Shown here piece after piece: positions 32,699 through 42,900 of a DNA stretch of 64,000 nt. A model generated the notes under the pieces. The model saw only the letters and a program-made list of their open reading frames with translations, did not search any database and was not told the origin of the DNA. Origin of the DNA: RUG11690 sp045616665 (GTDB lineage Bacteria > Bacteroidota > Bacteroidia > Bacteroidales > WCHB1-69); the NCBI GenBank assembly GCA_045616665.1, contig JAZLHE010000114.1, positions 10,153 to 74,152 of the forward strand, read 5' to 3'. Each line of letters opens with the position of its first letter. Within the stretch, counting starts at the first letter, position 1. The position numbers and the translations under genes are program-made.

Positions 32699-33370
32699 AT
32701 GATAGATCCAAACATTGAAGAATCTTGGAAAAAAGTCCTCTGGGATGAGTTTCAGCAACCGTATTTTGCTGAATTAAAGCGCTTTTTAGTGGAGGAAAAG
32801 CGGACATACACCGTTTATCCTCCCGGTCCTATGATTTTTAATGCCTTTAACAAAACTCCTTTCGACAAGGTTAAGGTGGTGATTATTGGTCAGGATCCAT
32901 ATCACGAAGAGGGACAGGCACACGGTTTGTGTTTTTCGGTGCAGGACGGTGTGCCGCATCCCAAGTCATTAATCAATATTTTTAAGGAATTGCAAGACGA
33001 TGTGGGAATCACCATTCCGAAAAATGGCAATTTGGAAAAGTGGACTGCGCAGGGCGTGTTCCTTTTGAATGCTACTTTGACTGTTCGTGCCCACGAAGCA
33101 GGGTCGCATCAAAATCACGGGTGGGAACGTTTTACCGATGCCGCCATCAGCAAGTTGTCGGAACAAAGAGAAGGATTGGTGTTCTTGCTATGGGGCAATT
33201 ATGCCAAACAAAAAGAAGCAATTATTGACGCATCGAAACATTATATCTTGTCCACAGTGCATCCATCGCCATTGTCGGCACATCGAGGATTTTTCGGCTG
33301 CAAGCATTTCTCGAAAACTAATGAAATTTTGTGTAAATCAGGCAAGACTGAAATTAATTGGCAACTGTAG
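32699..33370 (+). CDS. ung: Uracil-DNA glycosylase, family 1
   Basis: The enzyme removes uracil from DNA. The 223-residue protein has the water-activating motif GQDPYHEEGQAHGL starting at about residue 64. The substrate loop VFLLNATLTVRAHEAGSH lies near 120. The DNA-intercalation motif HPSPLSAHRGFFGCKHFSKTN near 187 contains the conserved His. Length and motifs are those of a complete family 1 enzyme. Confidence 0.97.
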   Translation: MIDPNIEESWKKVLWDEFQQPYFAELKRFLVEEKRTYTVYPPGPMIFNAFNKTPFDKVKVVIIGQDPYHEEGQAHGLCFSVQDGVPHPKSLINIFKELQDDVGITIPKNGNLEKWTAQGVFLLNATLTVRAHEAGSHQNHGWERFTDAAISKLSEQREGLVFLLWGNYAKQKEAIIDASKHYILSTVHPSPLSAHRGFFGCKHFSKTNEILCKSGKTEINWQL

Positions 33371-33580
33371 ATGGTGGTGTATAGGGTTTTAGGATGGATA
33401 ACACATTAATCTTTTAATTTCTTAATTCTAAATCCTCCCTCCTCACATTAATCCCTGACTTTGGTGTGTCACGTCCCTACATTCGTGTCAAAACCTTTCT
33501 TTGGGTGGTAAAGAAAGTAACGGGAAAAAGGCTGTCATAAAAATGGCTTGTTTGTGACGTTTCTGTCAGATTTTGATGAA
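33371..33580. other. Intergenic region with an 8-bp hairpin
   Basis: The 210 bases between the convergent ung and pdxA genes contain CTTTCTTT (33495-33502) pairing with AAAGAAAG (33510-33517) across a 7-base GGGTGGT loop. This could stop transcription only weakly, as no T run follows. Nothing else resembling a gene is seen. Confidence 0.4.
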
Positions 33581-34588
33581 TTATTTCTTGCGGTTCTTAA
33601 GGATGTCTATGGCCAAATAAATGGCACTTCGCAACGATTGCTCATCGGCAATGCCTTTGCCGGCAATGTCGTATCCTGTGCCGTGTGCCGGAGATGTGCG
33701 TATGATGGGGAGACCGGCGGTATAGTTGACACCTTCGTTGTCGGCTAATACCTTAAAAGGAATCATTCCTTGGTCGTGATACATCGCCAAAACGGCGTCA
33801 AATTTATTGTAGTTGCCCGACCCGAAAAGTCCGTCGGAGGAATAGGGACCAAAAGCGTAGACGCCTTGGTCGAAAGCTTCCTTGATGGCAGGAAGGATGA
33901 TTTGCTGTTCTTCGTTGCCCAATAGACCGTTGTCGCCCGCGTGGGGATTTAATGACAACACAGCGATTTTGGGGTTGGTGCAGCCGAAATCGTCAATCAG
34001 GGCTTTGCTGAGGGCTTGCAATTTCTTGATGATGAGTTCTGATGATATGTTTTTTGCCACGTCGTGAACGGCCAGGTGGTTGGTGACGAAGGCCACCTTA
34101 ACGGCGGGTGAAACCATCATCATTAAGGAGTTTTCAGCTTTGAAAGCGGAAGTCAGATATTCGGTGTGACCAGGAAAGCTAAATTGAGCAGACTGGATGT
34201 TGTTTTTGTTGATAGGGGCCGTCACGATAGCGTCGATGTCGCCTTTCTTAAGATCGTCACAGGCGATTCGAAGTGCCATTTCTGCATATTTTCCAGCTTC
34301 GCTGGTGGATTCGCCCAACTGACTTTTGATTTCAGTCTCACTCAGGTTGACAAGAAAGTTTTTCTTTTGTGTTGCTTGGTTGGCATTTTTGATTGTCTGG
34401 AAAGAAAAATCCTGAATTTGAAGGTTCTTCTTGTGCATTTCTGCCATTTTGGCAATTCCGTAGATCACTGGGGTGCAAATGTCCGACAGCTTGTTGTCTG
34501 CCAATGCCTTGAGGATGATTTCATAGCTGATACCGTTGAAATCACCGTGTGTGATACCGATTTTGTAGGTGTTTTTCTCTCCAGACAT
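33581..34588 (-). CDS. pdxA: 4-hydroxythreonine-4-phosphate dehydrogenase
   Basis: PdxA works in the DXP-dependent pathway to pyridoxal phosphate. The 335-residue protein has GITHGDFNGISYEIILKAL at the start. The metal-ligand segments are SFPGHTEYLTSAF near 140, SLNPHAGDNGLLGNEE near 212 and AMYHDQGMIPFK near 270. The conserved end is IIRTSPAHGTGYDIAGKG. In place of the usual GDPAGIG the first loop reads GDFNGIS, as in the Bacteroidota branch. It follows infB by 11 bases on the same strand and probably shares its transcript. Confidence 0.93.
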   Translation of the reverse strand: MSGEKNTYKIGITHGDFNGISYEIILKALADNKLSDICTPVIYGIAKMAEMHKKNLQIQDFSFQTIKNANQATQKKNFLVNLSETEIKSQLGESTSEAGKYAEMALRIACDDLKKGDIDAIVTAPINKNNIQSAQFSFPGHTEYLTSAFKAENSLMMMVSPAVKVAFVTNHLAVHDVAKNISSELIIKKLQALSKALIDDFGCTNPKIAVLSLNPHAGDNGLLGNEEQQIILPAIKEAFDQGVYAFGPYSSDGLFGSGNYNKFDAVLAMYHDQGMIPFKVLADNEGVNYTAGLPIIRTSPAHGTGYDIAGKGIADEQSLRSAIYLAIDILKNRKK

Positions 34589-34599
34589 AATTCAAATTT

Positions 34600-37521
34600 T
34601 TATAAAGTAACCTTGACTTCGTATTCTTCGTATCCTTCAATGATATCGCCAACCTTGATGTCGTTGAAGTTTTCAATGTTCAAACCGCAATCCTGGCCTG
34701 CCGTAACTTCTTTGACATCGTCTTTGAAACGACGCAGGGAAGCCAACTTTCCGGTATAGATGACGATACCGTCGCGGATCAACCGTACTTTGCTGTTACG
34801 TTGCAACTTGCCGTCAAGCACCATACAGCCAGCCACATTTCCCACTTTGGTAATCTTGTAAACTTCCTTGATTTCGATATTGCTGAGTACCTTTTCTCTG
34901 ATTTCGGGAGAGTGCATACCGGCAATAGCGTCTTTGATTTCGTTGATGGCCGTGTAGATGATGGAGTAAGTACGAATATCGATTTGTTCCTGTTCTGCCA
35001 ACTTGCGTGAGCCCGGCGAAGGACGAACCTGGAAGGCCACGATGATGGCGTTGGAAGCGGTGGCCAACAGAACATCGCTTTCGGTTACTTGACCAACGGA
35101 TTTGTGGATAACGTTGACCTGTACCTGTTCCGTGGACAGTTTCAGCAAGGAATCGGACAATGCTTCTACAGAACCATCTACGTCGCCCTTGACGATGATG
35201 TTCAGTTCCTTGAAGTCTCCGATGGCGATACGGCGTCCGATTTCGTCCAAAGTGATGTGTTTTTGGGTACGTAGCCCCATTTCACGCATCAACTGGGCAC
35301 GTTTGGTGGCGGAAATACGGGCATCGTGTTCAGAAGCGCATACCTTGAAGATATCGCCTGCCTGAGGAGCGCCGTTCAAACCCAACAAAAGCACAGGTGT
35401 TGCCGGCCCGGCCGACTTGACCTGTTGGCCACGTTCGTTGTACAGAGCTTTGACTTTGCCGAAACAAGGTCCTGCCAAAATAGGATCGCCCACGCTTAAG
35501 GTGCCGTTTTGTACCAATACTTTGGCTACATAGCCCTTGCCTTTGTCCAAAGAAGATTCGATGACGGTGCCGATACCCATTCGCTTGGGATTAGCTTTTA
35601 ATTCCAGCAATTCGGCTTCCAACAAAACTTTGTCCAACAGTTCCATCACGTTGGTGCCGTGTTTGGCGTCGATTTCCTGGCATTGGTATTTGCCACCCCA
35701 TTCTTCCACCAAAATATTCATCTTGGCCAATCCTTCTTTGATTTTTTCTGGATGGGCTTGTGGCTTGTCAATCTTGGTGATGGCGAAAACCATAGGAACA
35801 CCGGCCGCTTGGGCGTGGTTGATGGCTTCAACGGTTTGTGGCATGATATTGTCGTCGGCGGCAATTACGATGATACACAAGTCGGTGATTTTTGCACCAC
35901 GGGCACGCATAGCCGTGAAAGCTTCGTGACCAGGGGTGTCAAGGAAGGTAATTTTTCGCTCGTCGGGAAGAGTTACCTCGTATGCGCCAATGTGCTGGGT
36001 AATACCACCGGCTTCACCGGCAATGACATTGGATTTACGGATGTAGTCCAACAATGAGGTCTTACCGTGGTCAACGTGTCCCATAACGGTAATGATGGGG
36101 TGTCTTGGCTGCAAATCCTCTGGATCGTCTTCTTCATTGAGGGCTTGCTCCTCTTCAACATCGGCACCGACAAATTCTACCTGAAAACCGTATTCATCAG
36201 CCAGTAAAGAGATGGTTTCGGCATCCAAACGTTGGTTGATGGCCACGAATAAACCAACACTCATACAGGTGGCGATAATCTTGTTGACATTGACGTTCAT
36301 CAAGGTTGCCAATTCGTTGGCAGTCAGAAATTCGGTGACTTTCAAGATCTTCTGCTGTTCGAGTTCCATCTGCTCTTGTTCCAGCATTTCGGCGTGGATA
36401 TGCTGACGTTTTTCTCTCCTACGTTTTGAGGTCTTGGATTTTCCGAGAGGTTCCAAACGCATCATCGTTTCCTTGATTTGGCGTTGGATATCTTCTTCGG
36501 AAATCTCGACTTTGGGTGCGACGGGCTTTTTGGAATTTTCGTCTTTCCCGTGGGCCTTTACCGCCTGCTGCTTGATTCTCTTACGCTTTTTCTTTTTCTG
36601 GTCTTCTTCTTGAGCATTGTTTGCGGCTTGGGGTTGTGAGGTCGGCTTTTCATTTTTGGGCTTGGCAATAGGAAGATCGATTTTGCCCATGATTTTGGGA
36701 GCCTGTAATTTCTCGACTTTGGTTTCGATATGTTCAATGACTTTGGTTTCTACCACAGGAGTAACCTGTTTTGCCTCTGTTTTGGCTTCTGCGACTGCCT
36801 TGTCGTGATGTTGCTGGATTGCAGCAGTGTTTTCGACCGTTTTTTCGTTTTCAACAACGTTTTTCTTGCTCGGTTTTTCCAAACTGTCCAAGTCAATTTT
36901 GCCCACTGTGACAATTCTGTCTTTCAACGGCTCAACTACTGTGTCAATATGCTCTATTTCTTTGACGGCTTTCTGTTCGGTTTCCTGTTGGATAGCCTCT
37001 GTCGCGGTTTCGCTTTGTTTTCCTTCAGCGTTTTCCTGACGTGTCGTCATTTCGGTTTCCATGGCCGTTTGGGCAGTCTCTTCTCCGTTATTGGCAGTAG
37101 CAGTGGCCTTCTTGGCAGAAGTTTTTTTCTTGGGCTCGATATCTATTTTGCCAATAACCTTGGGTTGATGTTTTTCAACGGGAATGACGATCGGCTCGGG
37201 TTCAATGACATTGACTTTTTTGATAAGGATGGCGTCTTCCTGTGGTTCTTCTTCAGGAACATCAACAGTTTGAGGCGTGTCAAGAACCTCTTCATCTTTT
37301 TTGAATGCGCCGAATTCTATCTTCTTGGATTCTTCCTTGACCAGTTTCTCGCCTTGGAATTCCTTGATAAGAATATCGTACATTTCTTCCGTCAATTTGG
37401 AATTGGGGCTCTCGGCAATGTCGAAATTCTTCTTTTTGAGTAATGCCGTAATGGTGCCGATGGCAACGTTAAATTCGCCTGCGGCTTTTCCTAATCGTGG
37501 TATTTTTCTTCCTTCTGCCAT
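34600..37521 (-). CDS. infB: Translation initiation factor IF-2
   Basis: IF-2 is the GTPase that brings initiator tRNA to the 30S subunit. The 973-residue protein has a small N-terminal IF2_N domain (RLGKAAGEFNVAIGTI). A long low-complexity Glu/Lys/Thr-rich linker spans about 60-360, then a second IF2_N-like helix bundle. The G domain has GHVDHGKTSLLD near 481, DTPGHEAF near 527 and TKID near 581. Domains II, III and C2 follow. It lies between nusA and pdxA on the minus strand. Confidence 0.97.
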   Translation of the reverse strand: MAEGRKIPRLGKAAGEFNVAIGTITALLKKKNFDIAESPNSKLTEEMYDILIKEFQGEKLVKEESKKIEFGAFKKDEEVLDTPQTVDVPEEEPQEDAILIKKVNVIEPEPIVIPVEKHQPKVIGKIDIEPKKKTSAKKATATANNGEETAQTAMETEMTTRQENAEGKQSETATEAIQQETEQKAVKEIEHIDTVVEPLKDRIVTVGKIDLDSLEKPSKKNVVENEKTVENTAAIQQHHDKAVAEAKTEAKQVTPVVETKVIEHIETKVEKLQAPKIMGKIDLPIAKPKNEKPTSQPQAANNAQEEDQKKKKRKRIKQQAVKAHGKDENSKKPVAPKVEISEEDIQRQIKETMMRLEPLGKSKTSKRRREKRQHIHAEMLEQEQMELEQQKILKVTEFLTANELATLMNVNVNKIIATCMSVGLFVAINQRLDAETISLLADEYGFQVEFVGADVEEEQALNEEDDPEDLQPRHPIITVMGHVDHGKTSLLDYIRKSNVIAGEAGGITQHIGAYEVTLPDERKITFLDTPGHEAFTAMRARGAKITDLCIIVIAADDNIMPQTVEAINHAQAAGVPMVFAITKIDKPQAHPEKIKEGLAKMNILVEEWGGKYQCQEIDAKHGTNVMELLDKVLLEAELLELKANPKRMGIGTVIESSLDKGKGYVAKVLVQNGTLSVGDPILAGPCFGKVKALYNERGQQVKSAGPATPVLLLGLNGAPQAGDIFKVCASEHDARISATKRAQLMREMGLRTQKHITLDEIGRRIAIGDFKELNIIVKGDVDGSVEALSDSLLKLSTEQVQVNVIHKSVGQVTESDVLLATASNAIIVAFQVRPSPGSRKLAEQEQIDIRTYSIIYTAINEIKDAIAGMHSPEIREKVLSNIEIKEVYKITKVGNVAGCMVLDGKLQRNSKVRLIRDGIVIYTGKLASLRRFKDDVKEVTAGQDCGLNIENFNDIKVGDIIEGYEEYEVKVTL

Positions 37522-37612
37522 ATATTTTTATTTGTTTTTCGTTTATTGTTTTACCGTTACGTTCCATTTGCCTGAATTTTGCGAATAGTCGCAAAGTACG
37601 CGGTGAAATGAA

Positions 37613-38857
37613 CTATTCGATGTCTAATTCTTTCTTGATGGAGGCAAGAACTTCGTCAACGGTTTCGTCTTCGAGGTCGGTTCTCTGAATTAATTCGTTG
37701 CGTTCAATGGCCAAAACGCTTTTAGCCGTGTCGCAGCCGATTTTCTTAAAGGCCTCGATAATCCATTCGTCAAATTCGTCTTTGAATTCGTCCAAATCAA
37801 CATCTTCTTCCTCTACGACGTCGTCTCTAAATACGTCAATGTCGTAACCGCAGAGTTTGCTGGCCAACTTGATGTTGTTGCCGCCCTTGCCGATAGCCAA
37901 CGAAACCTGGTCTTGTTTCATATAGACATTGGCCGTCTTGCTTTCTTCGTTGATTTCGATGGATGAAATCTTGGCGGGATTCAATGCTCTGGTAATGAGC
38001 AGTTCAATGTTGGAGGTGTAGTTGATAACGTCGATGCTTTCATCGTGCAACTCGTGAACAACGCTGTGGATACGGCTTCCCTTCATACCTACGCACGCAC
38101 CAACAGGGTCAATGCGGTCGTCAAAGGATTCCACTAAGACTTTGGCTCTTTCGCCGGGAACGCGTACCACGTTCTTGATGGTGATAAGACCGTCGTTGAT
38201 TTCCACGATTTCGTTTTCAAGCAGTCTTTCCAAGAAAAGTGGGGAAGTTCTTGAAATCACGATCAAAGGAGTGGAGGAGTGAACGTCAACACGAAGCACG
38301 ACAGCGGTAAGCGTGTCCCCCTTTTTGTAGCGGTCGGCAGGTATTTGTTCCGATTTCGGCAATACCAATTCAACGCCATCTTCATCGGTGATGAGAATTT
38401 CTTTACGCCAAACCTGATTCACTTCACCGGTTACCAATTCGCCAATACGATGTTCGTATTTCTTGTAAACGAGATCCTTTTCGTATTCCATAATCTTTGT
38501 AATCAGGTTTTGACGAAGGGCTAAGATTTCTCTTCTTGCAAAATCCGCTAAACGAATGTTCTCCATAACTTCTTCGCCTACTTCAAAGTCGGGTTCGATT
38601 TTGATGGCCTCGGAAAGGGATATCTGGGTAAATTCATTTTCAACCTCGTCGTCTTCCACGATTTCACGGGTTCTCTGGATTTCCAAATCACCGCGGTCCA
38701 CATTGACGATGACTTCGAACTTGGCGTCAGGGCCGTATTTCTTCGTCAGCGCAGAACGAAATACATCTTCCAAAATGCGCATCAAAGTCTCTCTTTCAAT
38801 ATTCTTGAACTCTTTGAATTCGGCAAAGGTTTCAATTAAATTCAAACTTTCTTCCAT
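37613..38857 (-). CDS. nusA: Transcription termination/antitermination factor NusA
   Basis: NusA binds RNA polymerase and nascent RNA. The 414-residue protein has the N-terminal polymerase-binding domain, an S1 domain (RIGELVTGEVNQVWRKEILI near 125), and KH1/KH2 domains (PVGACVGMKGSRIHSVVHEL near 238, AIGKGGNNIKLASKLCGYDIDV near 320). It ends with a single short helical domain. It lacks the extra acidic repeats of the enterobacterial protein, as usual for Bacteroidota. The rimP gene that usually precedes nusA is not found: tRNA-Gln lies there instead. Confidence 0.96.
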   Translation of the reverse strand: MEESLNLIETFAEFKEFKNIERETLMRILEDVFRSALTKKYGPDAKFEVIVNVDRGDLEIQRTREIVEDDEVENEFTQISLSEAIKIEPDFEVGEEVMENIRLADFARREILALRQNLITKIMEYEKDLVYKKYEHRIGELVTGEVNQVWRKEILITDEDGVELVLPKSEQIPADRYKKGDTLTAVVLRVDVHSSTPLIVISRTSPLFLERLLENEIVEINDGLITIKNVVRVPGERAKVLVESFDDRIDPVGACVGMKGSRIHSVVHELHDESIDVINYTSNIELLITRALNPAKISSIEINEESKTANVYMKQDQVSLAIGKGGNNIKLASKLCGYDIDVFRDDVVEEEDVDLDEFKDEFDEWIIEAFKKIGCDTAKSVLAIERNELIQRTDLEDETVDEVLASIKKELDIE

Positions 38858-38971
38858 TGTTGTTGGTTTTGATTGTTATTTCTATGTATTATTTTTCCAA
38901 ATTAAAGAACGATTTTTCTTTTGCTGTCGATAACAAATACGGGAGCTCCTCAGCCCCCGCAATCCTTACAA

Positions 38972-39002
38972 AAAACTCCCACTTGAAGGAAGTGAGAGTT
39001 TT
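38972..39002 (-). terminator. Terminator after tRNA-Gln
   Basis: A 12-bp stem with one mismatch (AAAACTCTCACT / AGTGGGAGTTTT on the minus strand) encloses a 7-base loop and runs into TTTTTTG. It lies 5 bases beyond the tRNA 3' end and separates it from nusA. Confidence 0.75.
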
Positions 39003-39007
39003 ACTCG

Positions 39008-39078
39008 TTGACCAACCAGGATTCGAACCTAGACAGACAGTACCAAAAACTGTAGTGCTACCGTTACACCATTGGTCA
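39008..39078 (-). tRNA. tRNA-Gln (anticodon UUG)
   Basis: The 71-base complement folds as a cloverleaf: acceptor TGACCAA / TTGGTCA, D-arm with GGTAGC, and anticodon stem ACAGT / ACTGT closing loop TTTTGGT. The anticodon is TTG, and the T-arm contains GGTTCGAATCC. CCA is not encoded. A -7 box TATCTTTG on the same strand (39095-39102) lies 17 bases upstream. Confidence 0.93.
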
Positions 39079-39250
39079 TTGTCAAATGAGGTTGCAAAGA
39101 TACGGCTTTTTTTATATAAGTATTCGTATTTTAGATAAAAAATGAAAATTTTATCACATTGAAATTCAGATAGTTATAAAGTGTATTTCTGATAAATGGC
39201 CTGGCCAAGATTGCTGTTTGCCTGAAATTTCGGAATTTTTGCACGAAAAA

Positions 39251-39279
39251 TGCCGTCAAGAAGCAAATCTGTGACGGCA
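39251..39279 (-). terminator. Terminator after the TonB_C protein gene
   Basis: An 8-bp stem (TGCCGTCA / TGACGGCA) with a 13-base loop is followed by TTTTTCG on the minus strand, 46 bases past the stop codon. The rest of 39103-39250 holds no gene. Confidence 0.7.
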
Positions 39280-39324
39280 CTATGGTAAATGTAAAAAGTG
39301 AAATATGCGGAATTTTCCGCCCTT

Positions 39325-39801
39325 TTATTTTCTTGTTGGATCAAATGGAACGGTAACCACGGTTCTCATATCGATACATTGGCAATCTTGCTTGGCAGGA
39401 ATCCATTTTGGTGAGTTTTTCATCAAACGGATGGCTTCGTCGTCCATTTCCTTGTAACCTGAAGTCTTGAAAAGCTGAACATCAGTAATGGTGCTGTCGG
39501 CCTTGACCATCATACTAACTTGGGCTTGTCCGCTTACGCCTTTGTTCTTGAGGTTTTGAGGATATTGTTGGTTTTTGTAGATGTAACGGTATAAACCTTT
39601 GGAACCGCCTTTGAATTTAGGTAGAGACATGGCTGCGGTAGGCGTGTTGTGATTGCCGTTTTCATCGTCACGGGTTAAGGCAATGCCGCCTTTTTTTGTG
39701 TTGCCGTTTTCATCTTTGCAATTTTGTGCATAACTGGTTGAAATACCAAAAGTTAAGACAGTAATCAGTACTGCTGACAATAAAATCTTGAAAGTTTTCA
39801 T
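39325..39801 (-). CDS. Secreted TonB C-terminal-domain protein
   Basis: The 158-residue product has a cleavable signal peptide (MKTFKILLSAVLITVLTFGISTSYAQ) instead of a membrane anchor. After it lies a TonB_C-type domain (residues about 70-155), with FKGGSKGLYRYIYKNQQYPQNLKNKGVSGQAQVSMMV and the helix-strand MDDEAIRLMKNSPKWIPAKQ. The domain's usual partner is the TonB box of outer-membrane receptors, but without an anchor this protein cannot transduce energy like TonB. A -7 box lies at 39845-39852 on this strand. Related free TonB_C proteins are frequent in Bacteroidota with unknown role. Confidence 0.8.
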   Translation of the reverse strand: MKTFKILLSAVLITVLTFGISTSYAQNCKDENGNTKKGGIALTRDDENGNHNTPTAAMSLPKFKGGSKGLYRYIYKNQQYPQNLKNKGVSGQAQVSMMVKADSTITDVQLFKTSGYKEMDDEAIRLMKNSPKWIPAKQDCQCIDMRTVVTVPFDPTRK

Positions 39802-39914
39802 AATTTATTTTTTTTATTCTTTTTACTCCATAATAATGAATTTGCAAAAATAATAATTTTTTTTGAACAAAGATGAATTTTGATTTTTTTTGCAGAAAAA
39901 ATTAAAATAACGGC

Positions 39915-42900
39915 TTATCTCAGCAAAATTACGCTGCCGTGTGTCGATGCGGGAATGCCGTCTATGGTTTGATATTGAATTTGGTAGCCGTATGTGCCTT
40001 GGGGAGCCAGTTTCTTGTTGATTTTGCCGTCCCAACCCAAATCCGGGTGATGACTGACAAACACGACGCTGCCGCTACGGTCAAAAATGATCATTTCGTA
40101 ATTCTCTGTGCCAATGGAATTTCCTATGGGCTTAAAGACTCTGTTTTCGGCAATGTCGCTTTCGGGAATAAAGGCAGAGGGTAGGTATAGGGTTGGAATT
40201 TCATTGATGACGTAAATTTCGCTGTTGGTGTTTTCGCAGTTGAAGTCGTCTTTGACGGTCAAACTTACTTCGTAACGTCCAGTCTGGGCATAATTGTGTG
40301 TCGGTTGCCATTCGTCAGAGTTTTCTCCGTCGCCAAAGTCCCAGTGCCAACTTGCAACGTTTTGCGTGCAGTTGACGACTTCCATCGCATAATCGTTGAT
40401 ATGGGTAAAATAGAAGCAGGCACGTGGTCCTGGTTCATTCTCTATGCTGAAAGGCAAATCAATACTGCATCCGTTGCTGTCAATAACCGAAACGGTATAT
40501 TCTCCTGCGGGAACGGCTTCCGCTTCATTGGTGTTGCTGACAATTGGTGCGGGCCACTGATAAAGAAACTGACTAAATCCGCCAGTGGCAATGATGGATA
40601 CCGAACCGTCGGCTTGTCCGCAGTGTGCCGGTTCGGTTGCGACTAAATTGACTTGGTGAACAATGTTTTCAATGTCAAATTGGTTCTCACCCAAACAACC
40701 GATGGAGTCAATGACTTGCAAATGATAACTGCCAGGTGCCAAATGGTCGAAGTGGGCAGGCGTTTCTTCGGGCATATATAAATAGGTATAAGGTTCAACT
40801 CCTCCTGTGGTTTGCAGTTTTATCTCCCCGTTGTTAAGGTTGCAAGTTGCATCGTGAATGAGGTTGATGGTTAATTCCGGCGCTGTTGTAATGCGTAAGT
40901 GTAAAGTGTCAACTTGGTTACACCCGTGCGAATCCTGATGTTCATACAGATAATCGCCACTTTGGGTATAGGTGGTCCCGTGCCAGGTGTAAGGTTCGCA
41001 TACAATGATGTTTTCACTGTCGTGGTGCGGATGAAAAATAGTCAGATTCAGATGAACGATACTGTCGCAACCGTTAATCGTGGTCATCGTGATTGTCGGT
41101 TCGTTGGTGCTTTGCGTGTAAGTTTGCCCGTCAATCCAGGTGAAACTGTCGCAAACACTGACGGTTTCCGTCTGTTCAATGGAATGATGGACGGTTAATT
41201 GAAGATGTACGATGCTGTCGCAGCCGGCCGCATTGGTTAGGGTATAAGTGGGCTCGTTGGTGCTTTGGGTGTAAGTTTGCCCGTTAATCCAGGTGTAGCT
41301 GTCGCAAACTTCAATATTCTCTATTGATGATGATGAATGTAAAATGGTAAGATGTAATCTTCGAATGCTGTCGCATCCATTAACAGTGGTCATCCTAAAG
41401 GTCGGTTCGCTGGTGCTTTGCGTGTAAGTTTGTCCATCAATCCAGGTATAATTGTCGCAAGCTACGATGGAGTCAATGGCTTCTACCGAATGATTAAGAT
41501 TTAGATGTAAATGTACCACGCTGTCGCAACCGTGAATCGAATTGAGAGTAAAGCTTGGTTCAGTGGTGCTGGCGTAGTAAGTTTGTCCGTCAATCCAGGT
41601 GAAACTGTCGCAGGCATTAATGCTTTCTGTGCTTTCTTCTATCGGGAAAATAGTCAAATGCAGGTGAACGATGCTGTCGCAGCCGTCAACAGTGGTCAAC
41701 CTGACGGTTGGTTCGTTGGTGCTTTGCGTGTAGGTGCTGTCGTCAATCCAAGTAAAACTATGGCAAGCGGTAATTTCTTCCGTGGTTTCAATAGTAAGAT
41801 TGATAGTAAGATGCAAGGTGTCGGTGTTTTCGCATCCGCTTTCGTTGCTTTGCTGATAAATGTATGTGCCGGATTCAAAATAGTTGTTGCCGTGCCACGT
41901 GTAACTGTTGCAGGCAGTGTCGTAGAGAACGGTAGAAGTGGTGGGGTAGGCCTCGATATGCTTGGTGGCCGTTCCGGTACATCCATACGAGTTGGTCACA
42001 GTGACTTCGTAATCAGTGTCTTCTGTTGGAGAAACACGAATGTTACGACTTGTTTCTCCGGTATTCCAGCGGTATGATGAAGAATTGGAACAACTTAAAA
42101 TAATGCTGTCGCCAATGCAAACATAGTCTGCTCCCGAAATGGAAGGAGTTGGTCTGTTTCGAACGGATATGCTTTTGGTGGTGGAACTGGTGCAACCGTA
42201 TTCGCTGGTGCCGATGACGCGGTAAGAACTGTTGGTGGTCGGTGCTACACACAGCGAGTCGGAGTGGGACAAAGTGGTCGTATCGGTAGTTTTTCTCCAT
42301 TGATAGTTGCTTGCTCCCGAAGCGTGTAAAATAGCAGTGTCGCCTTGACAAACCACGGCGGTTTCGGGATCGGTGGAAATGGTGATGGTGGGTTTGGGAT
42401 GAACCACCACGGTTAGGGAATCGCTGCTGGAACATCCGTTGCTGCTGCCCGTTACGATATAGGTGGTCGTGGTGCTGGGCGAGAGTGTCCTTGTGGCTTG
42501 GTTTGAAGAGGTTGGTAGCCAACTATAGGAAGCGGCCCCTGATGCTTGTAAGGTGACGCTTTCTCCCTTGCAAATGGTGTCTTTGGTGCCGCTTAACGAT
42601 ACTTCGGGAATGGCATAGATGTTCACATTGATGGAAGAAGTGTCGGAGGATCCTTCTGCTGCGGTAATGTAAAGTGAATATTCTCCGGACATACTGATCG
42701 TGCAGTTCGGGATTTCAATGCTCGGCTCTTGGGTGGTGGCACTCCATCCGTTGGGACCAGACCAGTAATAGCTGGCGCCTTCCGTGGGATTCTCGCAGGT
42801 GAGAATAAGCGTGTCCCCGTTACACAAGGGTTCGTTGGAAGTAAATGGTGCCAACAGACTGCAGTTGGTGTTTGCCGAAGAAGACTCTCCCACAGGACTA

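Noticed and set aside
33495..33517. Strong terminator between ung and pdxA
   Set aside because: The stem is only 8 A/T-rich pairs and no T run follows on either strand; recorded only as a hairpin.
34166..34759. Open frame on the plus strand over pdxA and the end of infB
   Set aside because: Antisense to two certain genes and spans their junction; no recognisable protein features.
36730..37443. Long open frame on the plus strand opposite infB
   Set aside because: It is antisense to the Glu/Lys-rich linker of IF-2, where codon bias leaves the complement open; it has no promoter and reads as Phe/Leu-rich low complexity.
40890..41930. CRISPR-like periodic repeats
   Set aside because: Period near 142 bases keeps the reading frame, and the units encode the same ~48-residue motif inside the 1450-residue protein.
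41511..42077. Plus-strand frame opposite the 1450-residue gene
   Set aside because: Repetitive only because the antisense repeats are; no start signals.
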